Source of the DNA: CAVQEK01 sp964596645 | GTDB lineage: Bacteria > Bacteroidota > Bacteroidia > Cytophagales > Cyclobacteriaceae | Length of the DNA stretch: 64,000 nucleotides | Direction of reading: 5' to 3' | Assembly: GCA_964596645.1 (NCBI GenBank) | Contig: CAZQVB010000001.1 | Span: 1-64,000, forward strand | In this document: one piece after another, positions 35,324 through 43,777 of the stretch | How the letters are laid out: the number at the start of each line of letters is the position of its first letter | How positions within the stretch are numbered: position 1 is the first letter of the stretch | The notes under the pieces: generated by a model | What the model saw: the letters and a program-made list of their open reading frames with translations, nothing else | The model's database searches: none | What the model was told of the DNA's origin: nothing | Position numbers and translations under genes: made by a program

Positions 35324-35497
35324 TTACTTAGTTTTCATGTCTTGAACTTCCACCCGGATCGCCTGGGCAAGATTTTTCAACTCTTGCATGCCCTTGCGAA
35401 CCCTGGTTCCGGCGGCCTGATTTTCTTTGTCATAAAATTTTTGAAAATCAGCCTCTAAGGACATTACGAGATCACGTAGTTCATCAAATCTTTTCAT
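35324..35497 (-). CDS. Histone H1-like (Hc1-type) small DNA-associated protein
   Basis: A 57-residue ORF on the minus strand starting at the ATG at 35497 and ending TAA at 35324. It reads KRFDELRDLVMSLEADFQKF, then AAGTRVRKGMQELKNLAQ and IRVEVQDMK. This is the conserved short form of the Bacteroidota histone H1-like family, a helical, charged protein thought to bind DNA or act in nucleoid organisation. The C-terminus here lacks a long Lys-rich tail. It converges with dapA across the bidirectional terminator. Confidence 0.88.
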   Translation of the reverse strand: MKRFDELRDLVMSLEADFQKFYDKENQAAGTRVRKGMQELKNLAQAIRVEVQDMKTK

Positions 35498-35597
35498 GTT
35501 TTAAAAATTATAGTTTGATAGAAATTCGATTGGTTTTTGTTCAAGCAATATAGCTAAAATGTTTAAAAGGCAATAAAAAGCAGCCAATAAAAGCAAA

Positions 35598-36842
35598 TTA
35601 AGCAACTTCTTTGATTCCTTCTACCCGGTATTTGCCGCTGCGCAGCTTCTCACTGATGGCATCAAAAGCATTGATGGTTTCTTCCACATCTTCCAGCGTG
35701 TGCACGGCCGTAGGTATAATGCGCAGCAATATGATGTTGCGCGGCACTATGGGGAATATGACCATCGAGCAGAATATGTTGAAGTTTTCACGCAGGTCTA
35801 AAATCAAATTGCCCGCCTCAAATGGGGTACCGTTCAGAAATACGGGCGTCACCGGTGACTTGGTGGTGCCGAGGTTATAGCCTTTGTCGCGAAGGCCTTC
35901 TTGCAAGGCATTTACCACTTTCCAGAGGTTTTCGCGCAGTTCAGGCTCATTGCGCAGCAGTTCCAGGCGCTTTATGGCACCGACCACCAGCGGCATAGGC
36001 AACGACTTGGCAAAGATTTGCGAGCGCACATTGTAGCGCAGGTATTTGATCACTTTCTCATTGCTGGCCACAAATGCGCCGATGCTGGCCATCGATTTCG
36101 CAAAGGTTGAGAAGTACACATCGATTTCTTTTTGCACACCAAAGTGCTCATCGGTACCTGCTCCGGTAGGGCCCATACAGCCAAAGCCATGGGCGTCGTC
36201 TACCAATATGCGGAAGTTAAATTTCTTTTTCAGCTCTACCACACCCTTCAGGTCGCCCAGGTTGCCCGACATGCCGAATACGCCTTCGGTGATCACAAGT
36301 ATGCCACCGCCTGTCTCTTCTACTATGCGTTGAGCGCGCTCCAGTTGCTTTTCCAGCGCGTTTATATCGTTGTGTGGATAGACGAAGCGCTTACCGAGGT
36401 GCAGACGCACGCCATCGATGATGCAGGCATGCGACTCGGCATCGTACACGATCACATCCTTGCGATCTACCATGGTGTCGATCAGTGACATAATGCCCTG
36501 ATAGCCGAAATTGAGCAGCATGCTCGACTCTTTGCCCACAAAATCCGCCAGTTCAGACTCCAGCTGCTCGTGGTATTTGGTATTGCCAGACATAATGCGC
36601 GCGCCCATCGGATAGGCAAGCCCCCACTCTTTTGACGCTTCAGCATCGGCCTTGCGCACCTCCGGATGGTTGGCCAACCCCAGGTAGTTGTTCAGGCTCC
36701 ATATGAGCATGTCTTTGCCGTAGAACTTCATACGCGGGGCTATTTCGCCCTCTAGCTTTGGAAACATGAAGTAGCCCTCTTTGATACCCGCAAATTGACC
36801 CAGAGGGGTTTTATCGATGTCTAGCTTATCAAATATATCCAC
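35598..36842 (-). CDS. Alpha-oxoamine synthase, serine palmitoyltransferase-like (sphingolipid or capnoid synthesis)
   Basis: This 414-residue PLP enzyme of the 8-amino-7-oxononanoate synthase/serine palmitoyltransferase family condenses an amino acid with acyl-CoA/ACP. The PLP-binding Lys is K249 in FSTFAKSMAS. The cofactor-contacting residues are His138 in AESHAC, Asp215 and His218 in VDDAHGFGCMG. The length and motifs (FGYQGIMSLID, IMSGNTKYHEQLE) fit Bacteroidota SPT, which starts sphingolipid synthesis from serine. The cysteate-using enzyme for sulfonolipids (capnine) is a close relative and cannot be excluded. It stands alone as a unit. Confidence 0.88.
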   Translation of the reverse strand: MDIFDKLDIDKTPLGQFAGIKEGYFMFPKLEGEIAPRMKFYGKDMLIWSLNNYLGLANHPEVRKADAEASKEWGLAYPMGARIMSGNTKYHEQLESELADFVGKESSMLLNFGYQGIMSLIDTMVDRKDVIVYDAESHACIIDGVRLHLGKRFVYPHNDINALEKQLERAQRIVEETGGGILVITEGVFGMSGNLGDLKGVVELKKKFNFRILVDDAHGFGCMGPTGAGTDEHFGVQKEIDVYFSTFAKSMASIGAFVASNEKVIKYLRYNVRSQIFAKSLPMPLVVGAIKRLELLRNEPELRENLWKVVNALQEGLRDKGYNLGTTKSPVTPVFLNGTPFEAGNLILDLRENFNIFCSMVIFPIVPRNIILLRIIPTAVHTLEDVEETINAFDAISEKLRSGKYRVEGIKEVA

Positions 36843-37068
36843 TGTGTATTAATTTATAATTTCGCAAAAAGCTATAAAGGCGCGAAGTTAACACAGTTTT
36901 ATGGTCATTTCAAACCGCTATAGCTAATAAAGGATTAACCGGAACTGGTCGTGAAAGCCGATGGCGATGGCTAGTGTCGGCCAAAAGCAAATAATATTTT
37001 GTAATATGAAAATCAATCATTTAATTATTTCCTTCCGCAATACAAAACCATAAAAGCCGCCCACACAG
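36843..37068. other. Divergent promoter region between SPT-like and accC genes
   Basis: This is 226 bp between two divergent genes. It is A/T-rich near both starts. Near 36870 there is AAAAGCTA on the minus-strand reading of the motif, a 7/8 match to the -7 element, but no TTG lies at the right distance. Nothing else was recognised. Confidence 0.3.
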
Positions 37069-38562
37069 ATGGCCGAAATAAAAAAAATACTCATCGCTAA
37101 TCGCGGGGAAATCGCTTGCCGCATCATCCGTACTGCCCAACACATGGGCATAGCCACAGTGGCTGTTTATAGTGAAGCGGACAGGCTCGGGCTGCATGTG
37201 CGCATGGCAGATGAAGCTTTTGAGCTGGGCGGGGCAAAAGCCGCAGAGTCGTATTTGCATATCGACAAGATTATTCGGATTGCCAATATTTGCCAGGCCG
37301 ATGCCATCCACCCCGGCTATGGCTTTTTATCTGAAAATGCCCTGTTTGCTGCACGGGTGCGCGAGGCCGGACTGATCTTTATCGGGCCATCGGCGGAGGC
37401 TATAGAAATGCTCGGCGACAAAGTACGCGCTAAGGCTCTAGCCGTGGCCGCGGGTGCGCCGGTAGTGCCTGGCTCCGAAGGTGCCGTAGAAGCCACAGAA
37501 GACGCCCTCGAAGTAGCCGGGCGCATCGGATACCCCGTAATGCTGAAAGCCAGTGCCGGCGGCGGGGGCAAAGGCATGCGGCTTGCACATACGCCTCAGG
37601 AACTACAAGAAGCCTTTGGCCGGGCCAGGAGCGAGGCAGAAAATGCCTTTGGCGATGGACGGGTTTTTATAGAAAAATACATACAGTCGCCCCGGCACAT
37701 CGAGGTGCAGGTTTTTGGCGATCATCACGGCAACTATGTGCACCTCTACGAGCGTGAGTGCTCCATACAGCGCCGGCATCAAAAGGTGATAGAAGAGGCG
37801 CCCTCTGTGAGCGCGGTGGAGATACGGCAGCAATTGGGTGAGGCGGCCGTAGCCATAGCCCGTAAAAGCGGCTATACCAATGCCGGTACGGTTGAATTTA
37901 TGCTGGACGAACAAAAAAAATTCTATTTTCTTGAAATGAATACCCGCCTGCAGGTGGAGCATCCAGTAACTGAACTCATTACAGGGCTCGACCTGGTGCG
38001 CCTGCAAATAGAGATAGCCTCTGGCAAGCCACTGCCCATCGCCCAGCAGGATGTGCATATATCCGGACATGCGTTGGAGCTTCGCATTTACGCTGAAGAC
38101 CCTGAAAATGGATTTTTGCCAGACCCCGGCCGGCTTGAACTATACGCCCCGCCAAAAGGGCCTGGCGTGCGCATTGACGATGGCTACGAACAGGGCATGG
38201 AAATACCCATTGAATATGACCCCCTCATCGGCAAACTCATCGGCTACGGAAGCAGCCGACTCGAAGCCATAGAACGGCTACAGCGTGCTATTGTAGAGTT
38301 TGACATAGCCGGAGTGAAAAACACATTATCGTTTGGGCATTTTGTATTAAGCCATGCACTGTTTCGAAATGGTGATTTTGATACTAATTTTGTGCAAAAC
38401 CACTACGAACCTTCCACTCAAGAAAATGATGAAAATGCTGCTTTAGTGGCCGCTGTGCTGGCTGCTGAGCTAAAAGCAACGCGTGGCGGACGCGCACAAG
38501 GCCGTACAACCAATCCCAAAGTGGCCGAACGAAATCAGTGGAAAAAGCGGAGATATCAGTAG
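37069..38562 (+). CDS. accC: Biotin carboxylase subunit of acetyl-CoA (or propionyl/methylcrotonyl-CoA) carboxylase
   Basis: A 497-residue ATP-grasp enzyme that carboxylates biotin. Motifs seen are IANRGEIACRIIRTAQ, HPGYGFLSEN, the glycine-rich ATP loop SAGGGGKGMR, ERECSIQRRHQKVIEE and EMNTRLQVEHPVTE. It is about 45 residues longer than E. coli AccC; the extra tail (about 450-497) is polar and ends in a basic stretch, with no biotin-carrier motif. No partner subunit is in the window, so the acyl-CoA substrate remains open. Confidence 0.92.
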   Translation: MAEIKKILIANRGEIACRIIRTAQHMGIATVAVYSEADRLGLHVRMADEAFELGGAKAAESYLHIDKIIRIANICQADAIHPGYGFLSENALFAARVREAGLIFIGPSAEAIEMLGDKVRAKALAVAAGAPVVPGSEGAVEATEDALEVAGRIGYPVMLKASAGGGGKGMRLAHTPQELQEAFGRARSEAENAFGDGRVFIEKYIQSPRHIEVQVFGDHHGNYVHLYERECSIQRRHQKVIEEAPSVSAVEIRQQLGEAAVAIARKSGYTNAGTVEFMLDEQKKFYFLEMNTRLQVEHPVTELITGLDLVRLQIEIASGKPLPIAQQDVHISGHALELRIYAEDPENGFLPDPGRLELYAPPKGPGVRIDDGYEQGMEIPIEYDPLIGKLIGYGSSRLEAIERLQRAIVEFDIAGVKNTLSFGHFVLSHALFRNGDFDTNFVQNHYEPSTQENDENAALVAAVLAAELKATRGGRAQGRTTNPKVAERNQWKKRRYQ

Positions 38563-38563
38563 T

Positions 38564-39280
38564 ATGAAAAAAATAGCCATTGCCATGCTGTTCATCAGCA
38601 TTTCTATGTATACAGGCATGGCAAATGCCGCCTATGGCAACGTGCCCCCTCAGCCGCTTTACCCAATCCTCAATTATTATGTGCGCGACCTGTACAAGAG
38701 TTTCAAAAACATACCGGAAGAGCGGCGCTACCGGCTCGATGAAATGGTGCGATACGTAGAAAACCAACAGCGCATGGGGCGCGATGCCCAAATTTTCTTC
38801 CTGGGTTACGACCAGCCAGAAGTGGTGCAAATGCTCAATATTTGGTCGGAAACAGCCGCTTTCTTTTTCAATCTTGAAAACATCAGCTTCTTCTCCGGCA
38901 CCGAGAAGGCCGGCAACATCAGCGATCCGGCTATACTAGCGTTAGAAAAAGCCGGCTTCATCATATACAAAACAAGCCTCGACGGCGGGCAGCTATACAA
39001 GGTGAAATACTCATACAACCTGAAGCCCCACTTCGTATTTCAAAAAAAAATAGATCATGTACGCAATCCGAGGCGCGACTACTATGCCGTCATTACCGAT
39101 GAAAATATTCAGATACTTGCTGCCAAACTGCCTACCCTGCACAAACTGACACTCACCTATACCCATCCTGATGCGCTCACAGGCCTACAAAACTCAGCGC
39201 CAGCATATAATGATCTGTGCCGCCAGATGGCCGTAGAAATGTTTTATGTGTATGCGCAACTGAAGGGAGAATCTTTCTGA
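38564..39280 (+). CDS. Exported, degenerate low-molecular-weight phosphatase/arsenate reductase homologue
   Basis: 238 residues from the ATG at 38564 with a signal peptide (about residues 1-22, ending ANA). The body aligns with the Bacteroidota LMW protein-tyrosine-phosphatase/arsenate-reductase family: IPEERRYRLDEMVRYV, then IWSETAAFFFNLENISFFSGTE, ALEKAGF, and a C-terminal AVEMFYVYAQL. The catalytic P-loop, C-T-H-N-S-R-R-S in active members, is replaced by LGYDQPEV at residues 80-87. The later Cys-containing Asp loop is also gone. The protein should therefore be catalytically dead. The start is 1 bp beyond the accC stop, so it is probably co-transcribed. A binding function is possible. Confidence 0.72.
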   Translation: MKKIAIAMLFISISMYTGMANAAYGNVPPQPLYPILNYYVRDLYKSFKNIPEERRYRLDEMVRYVENQQRMGRDAQIFFLGYDQPEVVQMLNIWSETAAFFFNLENISFFSGTEKAGNISDPAILALEKAGFIIYKTSLDGGQLYKVKYSYNLKPHFVFQKKIDHVRNPRRDYYAVITDENIQILAAKLPTLHKLTLTYTHPDALTGLQNSAPAYNDLCRQMAVEMFYVYAQLKGESF

Positions 39281-39297
39281 ACAATCCGGCTCCGGAC

Positions 39298-39816
39298 TTA
39301 TGCTACCCTGTATTTTTTGGTGATCAGGTAGGGTTCCCACTCGCGGTGGTCTACACCCGAAAAATCTCTGAGGAACATGATATACGAAGGCTTAAAAGGC
39401 GGCATGCTGAGGGGCATTCCAGCTTCATCGGGCAGGAAGTCGCCTTTGCGGGAATTGCACTGCTTGCACGCGGTCACCAGATTGGTCCAGTGTGTTTTGC
39501 CTCCTTTGGCTTTGGGAATGACGTGGTCCAGTGTGAGGTCGCGATTGGTGCCACAGTATTGGCATTGATAGCCATCTCGCCGAAACACATTGTCGCGGCT
39601 CAACACCACGCCTTTGTATGGCACCGATATGTAGCGCTTCAGCTTGATGACCGACGGCATAGGAAAGGTACGGTCGATGGTATGGAAATGGTCGCGGGAA
39701 TTCTCGCAGACCATATCGGCTTTGTCTAGAAATAACAAAAGAAATGCACGCTGTACGGAGCAAACCGAAATAGGACTGAAGTCGAGATTGAGTACAAGCG
39801 TTTTATTCGCATTCAT
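39298..39816 (-). CDS. HNH endonuclease family protein
   Basis: 172 residues. The HNH core is CQYCG, then LTLDHVIPKAKGG and TACKQCNSRKGD, with two CxxC zinc pairs and the catalytic His in LDHV. The N-terminal 60 residues (MNANKTLVLNLDFSPISVCS) are typical of a stand-alone HNH family found in many Bacteroidota. Targets are unknown; no phage or mobile gene is nearby. It overlaps the C40 peptidase gene by 1 bp at 39816 and is the last of an smpB operon. Confidence 0.9.
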   Translation of the reverse strand: MNANKTLVLNLDFSPISVCSVQRAFLLLFLDKADMVCENSRDHFHTIDRTFPMPSVIKLKRYISVPYKGVVLSRDNVFRRDGYQCQYCGTNRDLTLDHVIPKAKGGKTHWTNLVTACKQCNSRKGDFLPDEAGMPLSMPPFKPSYIMFLRDFSGVDHREWEPYLITKKYRVA

Positions 39817-40604
39817 TACTTTAATATCCTCCTTAAACCTGCCAACCGGTGCGTATGGGTCATCGAAATTTCATTCAATATACCATGTTCATCCAAATTA
39901 TCCACCCTCACCCAGCCGGAGGCATGTATAATTTTATGCTCTTCCAGCACCATGCCCACATGGGTAATGCGGCCTGTTTCATTGCTAAAAAAGGCCAGGT
40001 CGCCTGGTTTGGCATCTTCCGTTTTTTCTATTTTCTCTCCCTGATGCACCTGATCGCGCGCGTCGCGTTTTAGCCTATAGCCACATACCTTGAATACCTG
40101 CTGAATAAATCCGGAGCAGTCGATGCCAAAAGGCGACTTGCCGCCCCAGAGGTAGGGGGAATTCAGGTACTTCAAAGCGATGGTTTTTAAAAATTCGAAG
40201 TCGTGCCGCTCACCCATGTTTTTAGATTCGCCGTTGAAGGCGAAGTGCTCATCTACTGCAAACAATTCGGTACTGGATATCGGCAGAATACTGCCCAGCA
40301 CAACAGGAATTACACGCCTTTTGTACAGAATGGACGCCACCAGATCGGTACAGACTTTAAACTCTGTATTGTTCAGGTGCTCAAAGTACTCATCGCTGAT
40401 GTCGCTGTGCTGCCTGGCGCTTATCCACCCCTCATACTGGTCGAATGCCTGGCGCACTTTGATCCATAACTTGTCGGCTGTGCGCTCAAGCACGGTGTAG
40501 TGCTCGCCAAATAGCAGCTGTGTGAGCATCTCAGCATGATCGACCGGATCGCGCCGAACGGGTACTACGCTGAGCCGGCAAATTCCTTTTTCTTCTGTGT
40601 TCAT
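39816..40604 (-). CDS. NlpC/P60 (C40) family peptidase with N-terminal SH3-like region
   Basis: A 262-residue protein. Residues about 1-70 look like an SH3b-type cell-wall binding domain (LFGEHYTVLERTADKLWIKV). The C40 catalytic domain spans about 130-260 with the Cys in GIDCSGFIQQVF (about 161), the His in RITHVGMVLEE and the third residue in HASGWVRV. These enzymes cut gamma-D-Glu-diaminopimelate bonds in peptidoglycan. There is no obvious signal peptide, so export or a cytoplasmic peptide-recycling role (as with YkfC-type enzymes) should be considered. It starts 3 bp after smpB ends. Confidence 0.9.
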   Translation of the reverse strand: MNTEEKGICRLSVVPVRRDPVDHAEMLTQLLFGEHYTVLERTADKLWIKVRQAFDQYEGWISARQHSDISDEYFEHLNNTEFKVCTDLVASILYKRRVIPVVLGSILPISSTELFAVDEHFAFNGESKNMGERHDFEFLKTIALKYLNSPYLWGGKSPFGIDCSGFIQQVFKVCGYRLKRDARDQVHQGEKIEKTEDAKPGDLAFFSNETGRITHVGMVLEEHKIIHASGWVRVDNLDEHGILNEISMTHTHRLAGLRRILK

Positions 40605-40606
40605 AT

Positions 40607-41074
40607 CTAAAACTTCATTCGGTCCAGTTCGCGCTTCTGATCTTTTTCTTTGATGGAGTCGCGCTTATCGTGCAGCTTCTTACCCCGGGCCAGTGCTACT
40701 TCGAGCTTGGCCAGGCCACGGTCATTGATGAACAGCCGGGTAGGAATCATGGCCAGGCCCTTCTCGCTCATTTTTGAGTCCAACTTTTCGATTTCCGCTT
40801 TCTTCAGCAGCAGCTTGCGCTCGCGCGTGGGCTCATGGTTGAAGTGGGAAGCCTGCTGATAGGGCGATATGTGCATATCTTTCACGAACAGTTCGCCCTG
40901 GTGAATATAGCAATAGGCCTGTTGCAGGCTGGCCTTTTGCTCCCGGATCGACTTAATCTCGCTTCCGGAAAGCACTATACCGGCCACCAGCGTATCGATG
41001 AACTCATACTCATACCGCGCCTTCCGGTTTTTTATATTGACTATTTTAGAAAAGCGTTCCTTTTGTTTTGCCAT
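40607..41074 (-). CDS. smpB: SsrA-binding protein
   Basis: 155 residues from the ATG at 41074, the conserved start of SmpB (MAKQKERFSKIVNIKNRKAR in outline). Key features are YEFIDTLVAGIVLSGSEIKSIR, the RLFINDRGLAKLEVALARGKK region (abbreviated) and the basic tail KRDSIKEKDQKRELDR. SmpB delivers tmRNA to stalled ribosomes. The tmRNA gene itself is not in the window. It heads a tight operon with the C40 peptidase and HNH genes. Confidence 0.95.
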   Translation of the reverse strand: MAKQKERFSKIVNIKNRKARYEYEFIDTLVAGIVLSGSEIKSIREQKASLQQAYCYIHQGELFVKDMHISPYQQASHFNHEPTRERKLLLKKAEIEKLDSKMSEKGLAMIPTRLFINDRGLAKLEVALARGKKLHDKRDSIKEKDQKRELDRMKF

Positions 41075-41169
41075 GGTGCCATCGATTGAGAAAACCGCAA
41101 ATATTGTAAAAAGACCATAAGGACAACGATTCCTGCCCATATTAATTCAAGACTGACCAAAAACGTATT

Positions 41170-41940
41170 TTATAAATACCCCGCCAGATCGTAGGCCGCG
41201 TAGCCTATCAGTTCCTTTATGAACATGTTCCACTGATGGAGCACTACTGCGGATGGGAAAAACGCGCTGAATGACAAGCGATCTTCCGGCAGCGCGGTGT
41301 TGAAGTCGCCACTGAAAGCGGTGACCTGAAGCCCGGCCTGCTCAAATGTAGCCATAGATCGGCGCATGTGAAAGGCTGAAGTGATGAGTATGGCCCGCCC
41401 CTCTATGCCGGCTTCTTCCATCAGCGCTTTGGCGTAAAGGGCATTTTCGTGGGTGTTACGCGAGCGATTTTCGATGATGATATCTTCGGGCTGCACGCCG
41501 CACATCACATAAAAATCGTAGATGGGCCGGTTGTCCTTTTCAGGTTCATCAAACAGCCGGGGATTGCCTCCGGTGAAGAGTATCTTCCTGATTTTGCCAG
41601 CGTGGTACAGGTGCAGTGCGTGTGTGACACGGTCGGCGCCCTTGCGAAAAAACAACCTGTCTTTGGGTTCGCGCTCCGTGTCGGTGGTGCCGCCCAGCAC
41701 AATGCCAACCTGATATTGCCCGGGCAGGCTATCGATGGCTACAGCGGGCACTTCCCACATGCCCAGCAGTGCGTTGAAGATGAGCCCATTGCTGAAAAAC
41801 AAAAACAGGCCGAGCGACAGCAGCCGGAGCCAACGCTTCCATGGTTTTTTTCTCACTATAAAAGACAAAGCCAGAAACAGCAAAATGAGGTTGAAAGGCT
41901 GTATGAAGAAATTGAGGGTTTTTGACAGAATGAAAAACAT
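41170..41940 (-). CDS. YdcF/ElyC-type DUF218 membrane protein
   Basis: 256 residues from the ATG at 41940. Two hydrophobic segments lie in the first 65 residues (FIQPFNLILLFLALSFIV and LGLFLFFSNGLIF). The DUF218 domain follows with GIVLGGTT, FRKGADRVTHALHLYHAGK, ILFTGG, NRSRNTHENALYAK and LITSAFHMRRSMATF. Relatives affect cell-wall carbohydrate or undecaprenyl metabolism. It may be the tail of an operon or a single gene; no promoter motif was found. Confidence 0.9.
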   Translation of the reverse strand: MFFILSKTLNFFIQPFNLILLFLALSFIVRKKPWKRWLRLLSLGLFLFFSNGLIFNALLGMWEVPAVAIDSLPGQYQVGIVLGGTTDTEREPKDRLFFRKGADRVTHALHLYHAGKIRKILFTGGNPRLFDEPEKDNRPIYDFYVMCGVQPEDIIIENRSRNTHENALYAKALMEEAGIEGRAILITSAFHMRRSMATFEQAGLQVTAFSGDFNTALPEDRLSFSAFFPSAVVLHQWNMFIKELIGYAAYDLAGYL

Positions 41941-42109
41941 AGTGTGCTGTGATATCAGAATATAAAGGTATGCATGCATAGCCACATTGGAGCAATTGGC
42001 CTGGTAGACAATCTGCGAAAGCCGGTCAGGTTGATGTCGCTGGCAGTGTGCAATTATGTGTAACTTCGATGTGTTATTATACTATTCAGACAGATTTACA
42101 TTCAAGAAT

Positions 42110-42571
42110 ATGGCTCAGGCAGAAGTGAACAGGATCATCAGACTAATAAAAAGCACCTACAACGGCGAACCCTGGCACGGACCGAGCATAGTGAGGGTGA
42201 TCGATAACGTGGATGCAGACAAGGCTTTTCGCCACATACCGCCCATACACACCATCGCCGAGTTGGTAAAGCATATGTCGGCCTGGCGGCAATACGCCAT
42301 ACGCCGGCTACAGGGCGACCACAAATACCTGATGAGCGACCGTGAGGATTGGACACCCATAGCCCGGCAAGATGAGGCCACATGGCAGGCCATAAAACAG
42401 CAACTCAACGACAGTCAAACACATCTGATCCATACCCTGGAAAACACCGAAGATGATGTGCTCTCGACCTATCTGGAAGATAAATCCCACGACTACTACA
42501 CCATGCTGCACGGCGTGATACAACACGATATATATCATCAGGGCCAGATCATCTTATTGTCGAAAATGTAG
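42110..42571 (+). CDS. DinB-like metal-dependent four-helix protein
   Basis: 153 residues from the ATG at 42110. The four-helix DinB fold is indicated by GEPWHGPSIVRVIDNV, the first metal His in ELVKHMSAWRQYAIRRLQ, and the paired His in HGVIQHDIYHQGQIILL. This family includes thiol-dependent enzymes and DNA-damage-induced proteins; no specific activity can be assigned. The gene is divergent from the YdcF gene. Confidence 0.9.
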   Translation: MAQAEVNRIIRLIKSTYNGEPWHGPSIVRVIDNVDADKAFRHIPPIHTIAELVKHMSAWRQYAIRRLQGDHKYLMSDREDWTPIARQDEATWQAIKQQLNDSQTHLIHTLENTEDDVLSTYLEDKSHDYYTMLHGVIQHDIYHQGQIILLSKM

Positions 42572-42638
42572 TCTTTGCGTAGTGCCGTTGGCACGGAGAT
42601 CTTCTACTTTGATGGACGAATGCGCACTTTTGGTTGAA

Positions 42639-42646
42639 TACATTTG
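42639..42646 (+). promoter_or_regulatory. Possible -7 element for the LytS/LytTR operon
   Basis: TACATTTG is an exact TAnnTTTG match, 49 bases upstream of the histidine kinase start at 42695. No TTG is placed 19-21 bases upstream of it, so the call is tentative. Confidence 0.35.
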
Positions 42647-42694
42647 CCCATATACACCGCAGGTGCTATTTAGCATGGCTACAACTGCAGCCCT

Positions 42695-43777
42695 ATGCTC
42701 GTGAATGCCCGGCGGCGTACATTATTTTTTCACCTGGCCTTTTGGCTTGTGTATTACCTGCTGTCGGTCGTATTCTATTCCAACCGTTTTTTCATCGATC
42801 ACGCGCTGGAGCTCGCCTTCTGGAATATTTTGCCACAGGTGCTCCTTGTGTACATCAATACGGAATTCCTGATTCCCAGATATTTTGTGGCACGCCGGTA
42901 TACGGTTTATGTATTGTTCACCTTACTCGGCATGGTGCTGCTTTACCTTTATTACTACTACCTGTTTCCTTGGCTCATTACCGACGTTATGAATGAGGCT
43001 CAGCAGCACTACAAGCGCCAACACAGCACAGGCAGCTCACACATGCGGCGCATTTGGGGAGGGCCACGCCGCATGTGGACGATCAACAACATGATGCAGG
43101 CGCTTGCCATATTCTTTCTCTCCACCACCTTTCGCATGTCGCGGCTGGCCATCATCAAAGAAAAAGAAAGTGCGGAGCTGAAAACTGAAAACCTGCAATC
43201 GGAGCTGCGCTTTCTGCGCTCACAAATTAACCCTCATTTTCTGTTCAATGCACTGAACAACATTTACGCACTCGCCGTGGCACAGGCCCCACACACACCG
43301 GAAACCATTGAAAAACTGTCGGAAATACTGCGCTATCTCATCTATGACTGCAACGAAGAAAAGGTGCCGTTGAACAAGGAAATCAAGTACCTGCAAAACT
43401 ATGTCGAACTCTTTAAGCTGAAAGACGAGTCCATACGCAACATTAGCATAGACAGCGCACAGGTAGACGGTAACCTGCAGATTGCACCCATGCTTTTTAT
43501 TCCGTTTGTAGAAAACAGCTTTAAGTTTGCCCGGCTCGAAAAGCACCCGGAAGGCTTTATCATCATTCAGCTTTCTACAAAAAATGGAGAATTGCATTTT
43601 AGCATCAGCAACAGCATTGCGGCAGACCTTGCGACTGCACCCGGGCCAGGCGGTATCGGCATACAGAATGTTGAAAAAAGGCTAATGCTGCTCTATCCCG
43701 GCCAGTACACACTGCAGATCACAGAAAATGAACAAGTGTACAAGGTGGAGCTACACATAAATCTTGCACAAGCATGA
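42695..43777 (+). CDS. LytS-type sensor histidine kinase
   Basis: A 360-residue protein with four predicted membrane segments in the first 150 residues and no periplasmic sensor domain of note. The His kinase region begins with SELRFLRSQINPHFLFNALN; the phospho-acceptor is His181. The N box is FIPFVENSFKFA and the G region is GGIGIQNVEKRL. Systems of this type in Bacteroidota pair with a LytTR regulator, encoded next with a 4-bp overlap. The signal is unknown. Confidence 0.93.
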   Translation: MLVNARRRTLFFHLAFWLVYYLLSVVFYSNRFFIDHALELAFWNILPQVLLVYINTEFLIPRYFVARRYTVYVLFTLLGMVLLYLYYYYLFPWLITDVMNEAQQHYKRQHSTGSSHMRRIWGGPRRMWTINNMMQALAIFFLSTTFRMSRLAIIKEKESAELKTENLQSELRFLRSQINPHFLFNALNNIYALAVAQAPHTPETIEKLSEILRYLIYDCNEEKVPLNKEIKYLQNYVELFKLKDESIRNISIDSAQVDGNLQIAPMLFIPFVENSFKFARLEKHPEGFIIIQLSTKNGELHFSISNSIAADLATAPGPGGIGIQNVEKRLMLLYPGQYTLQITENEQVYKVELHINLAQA

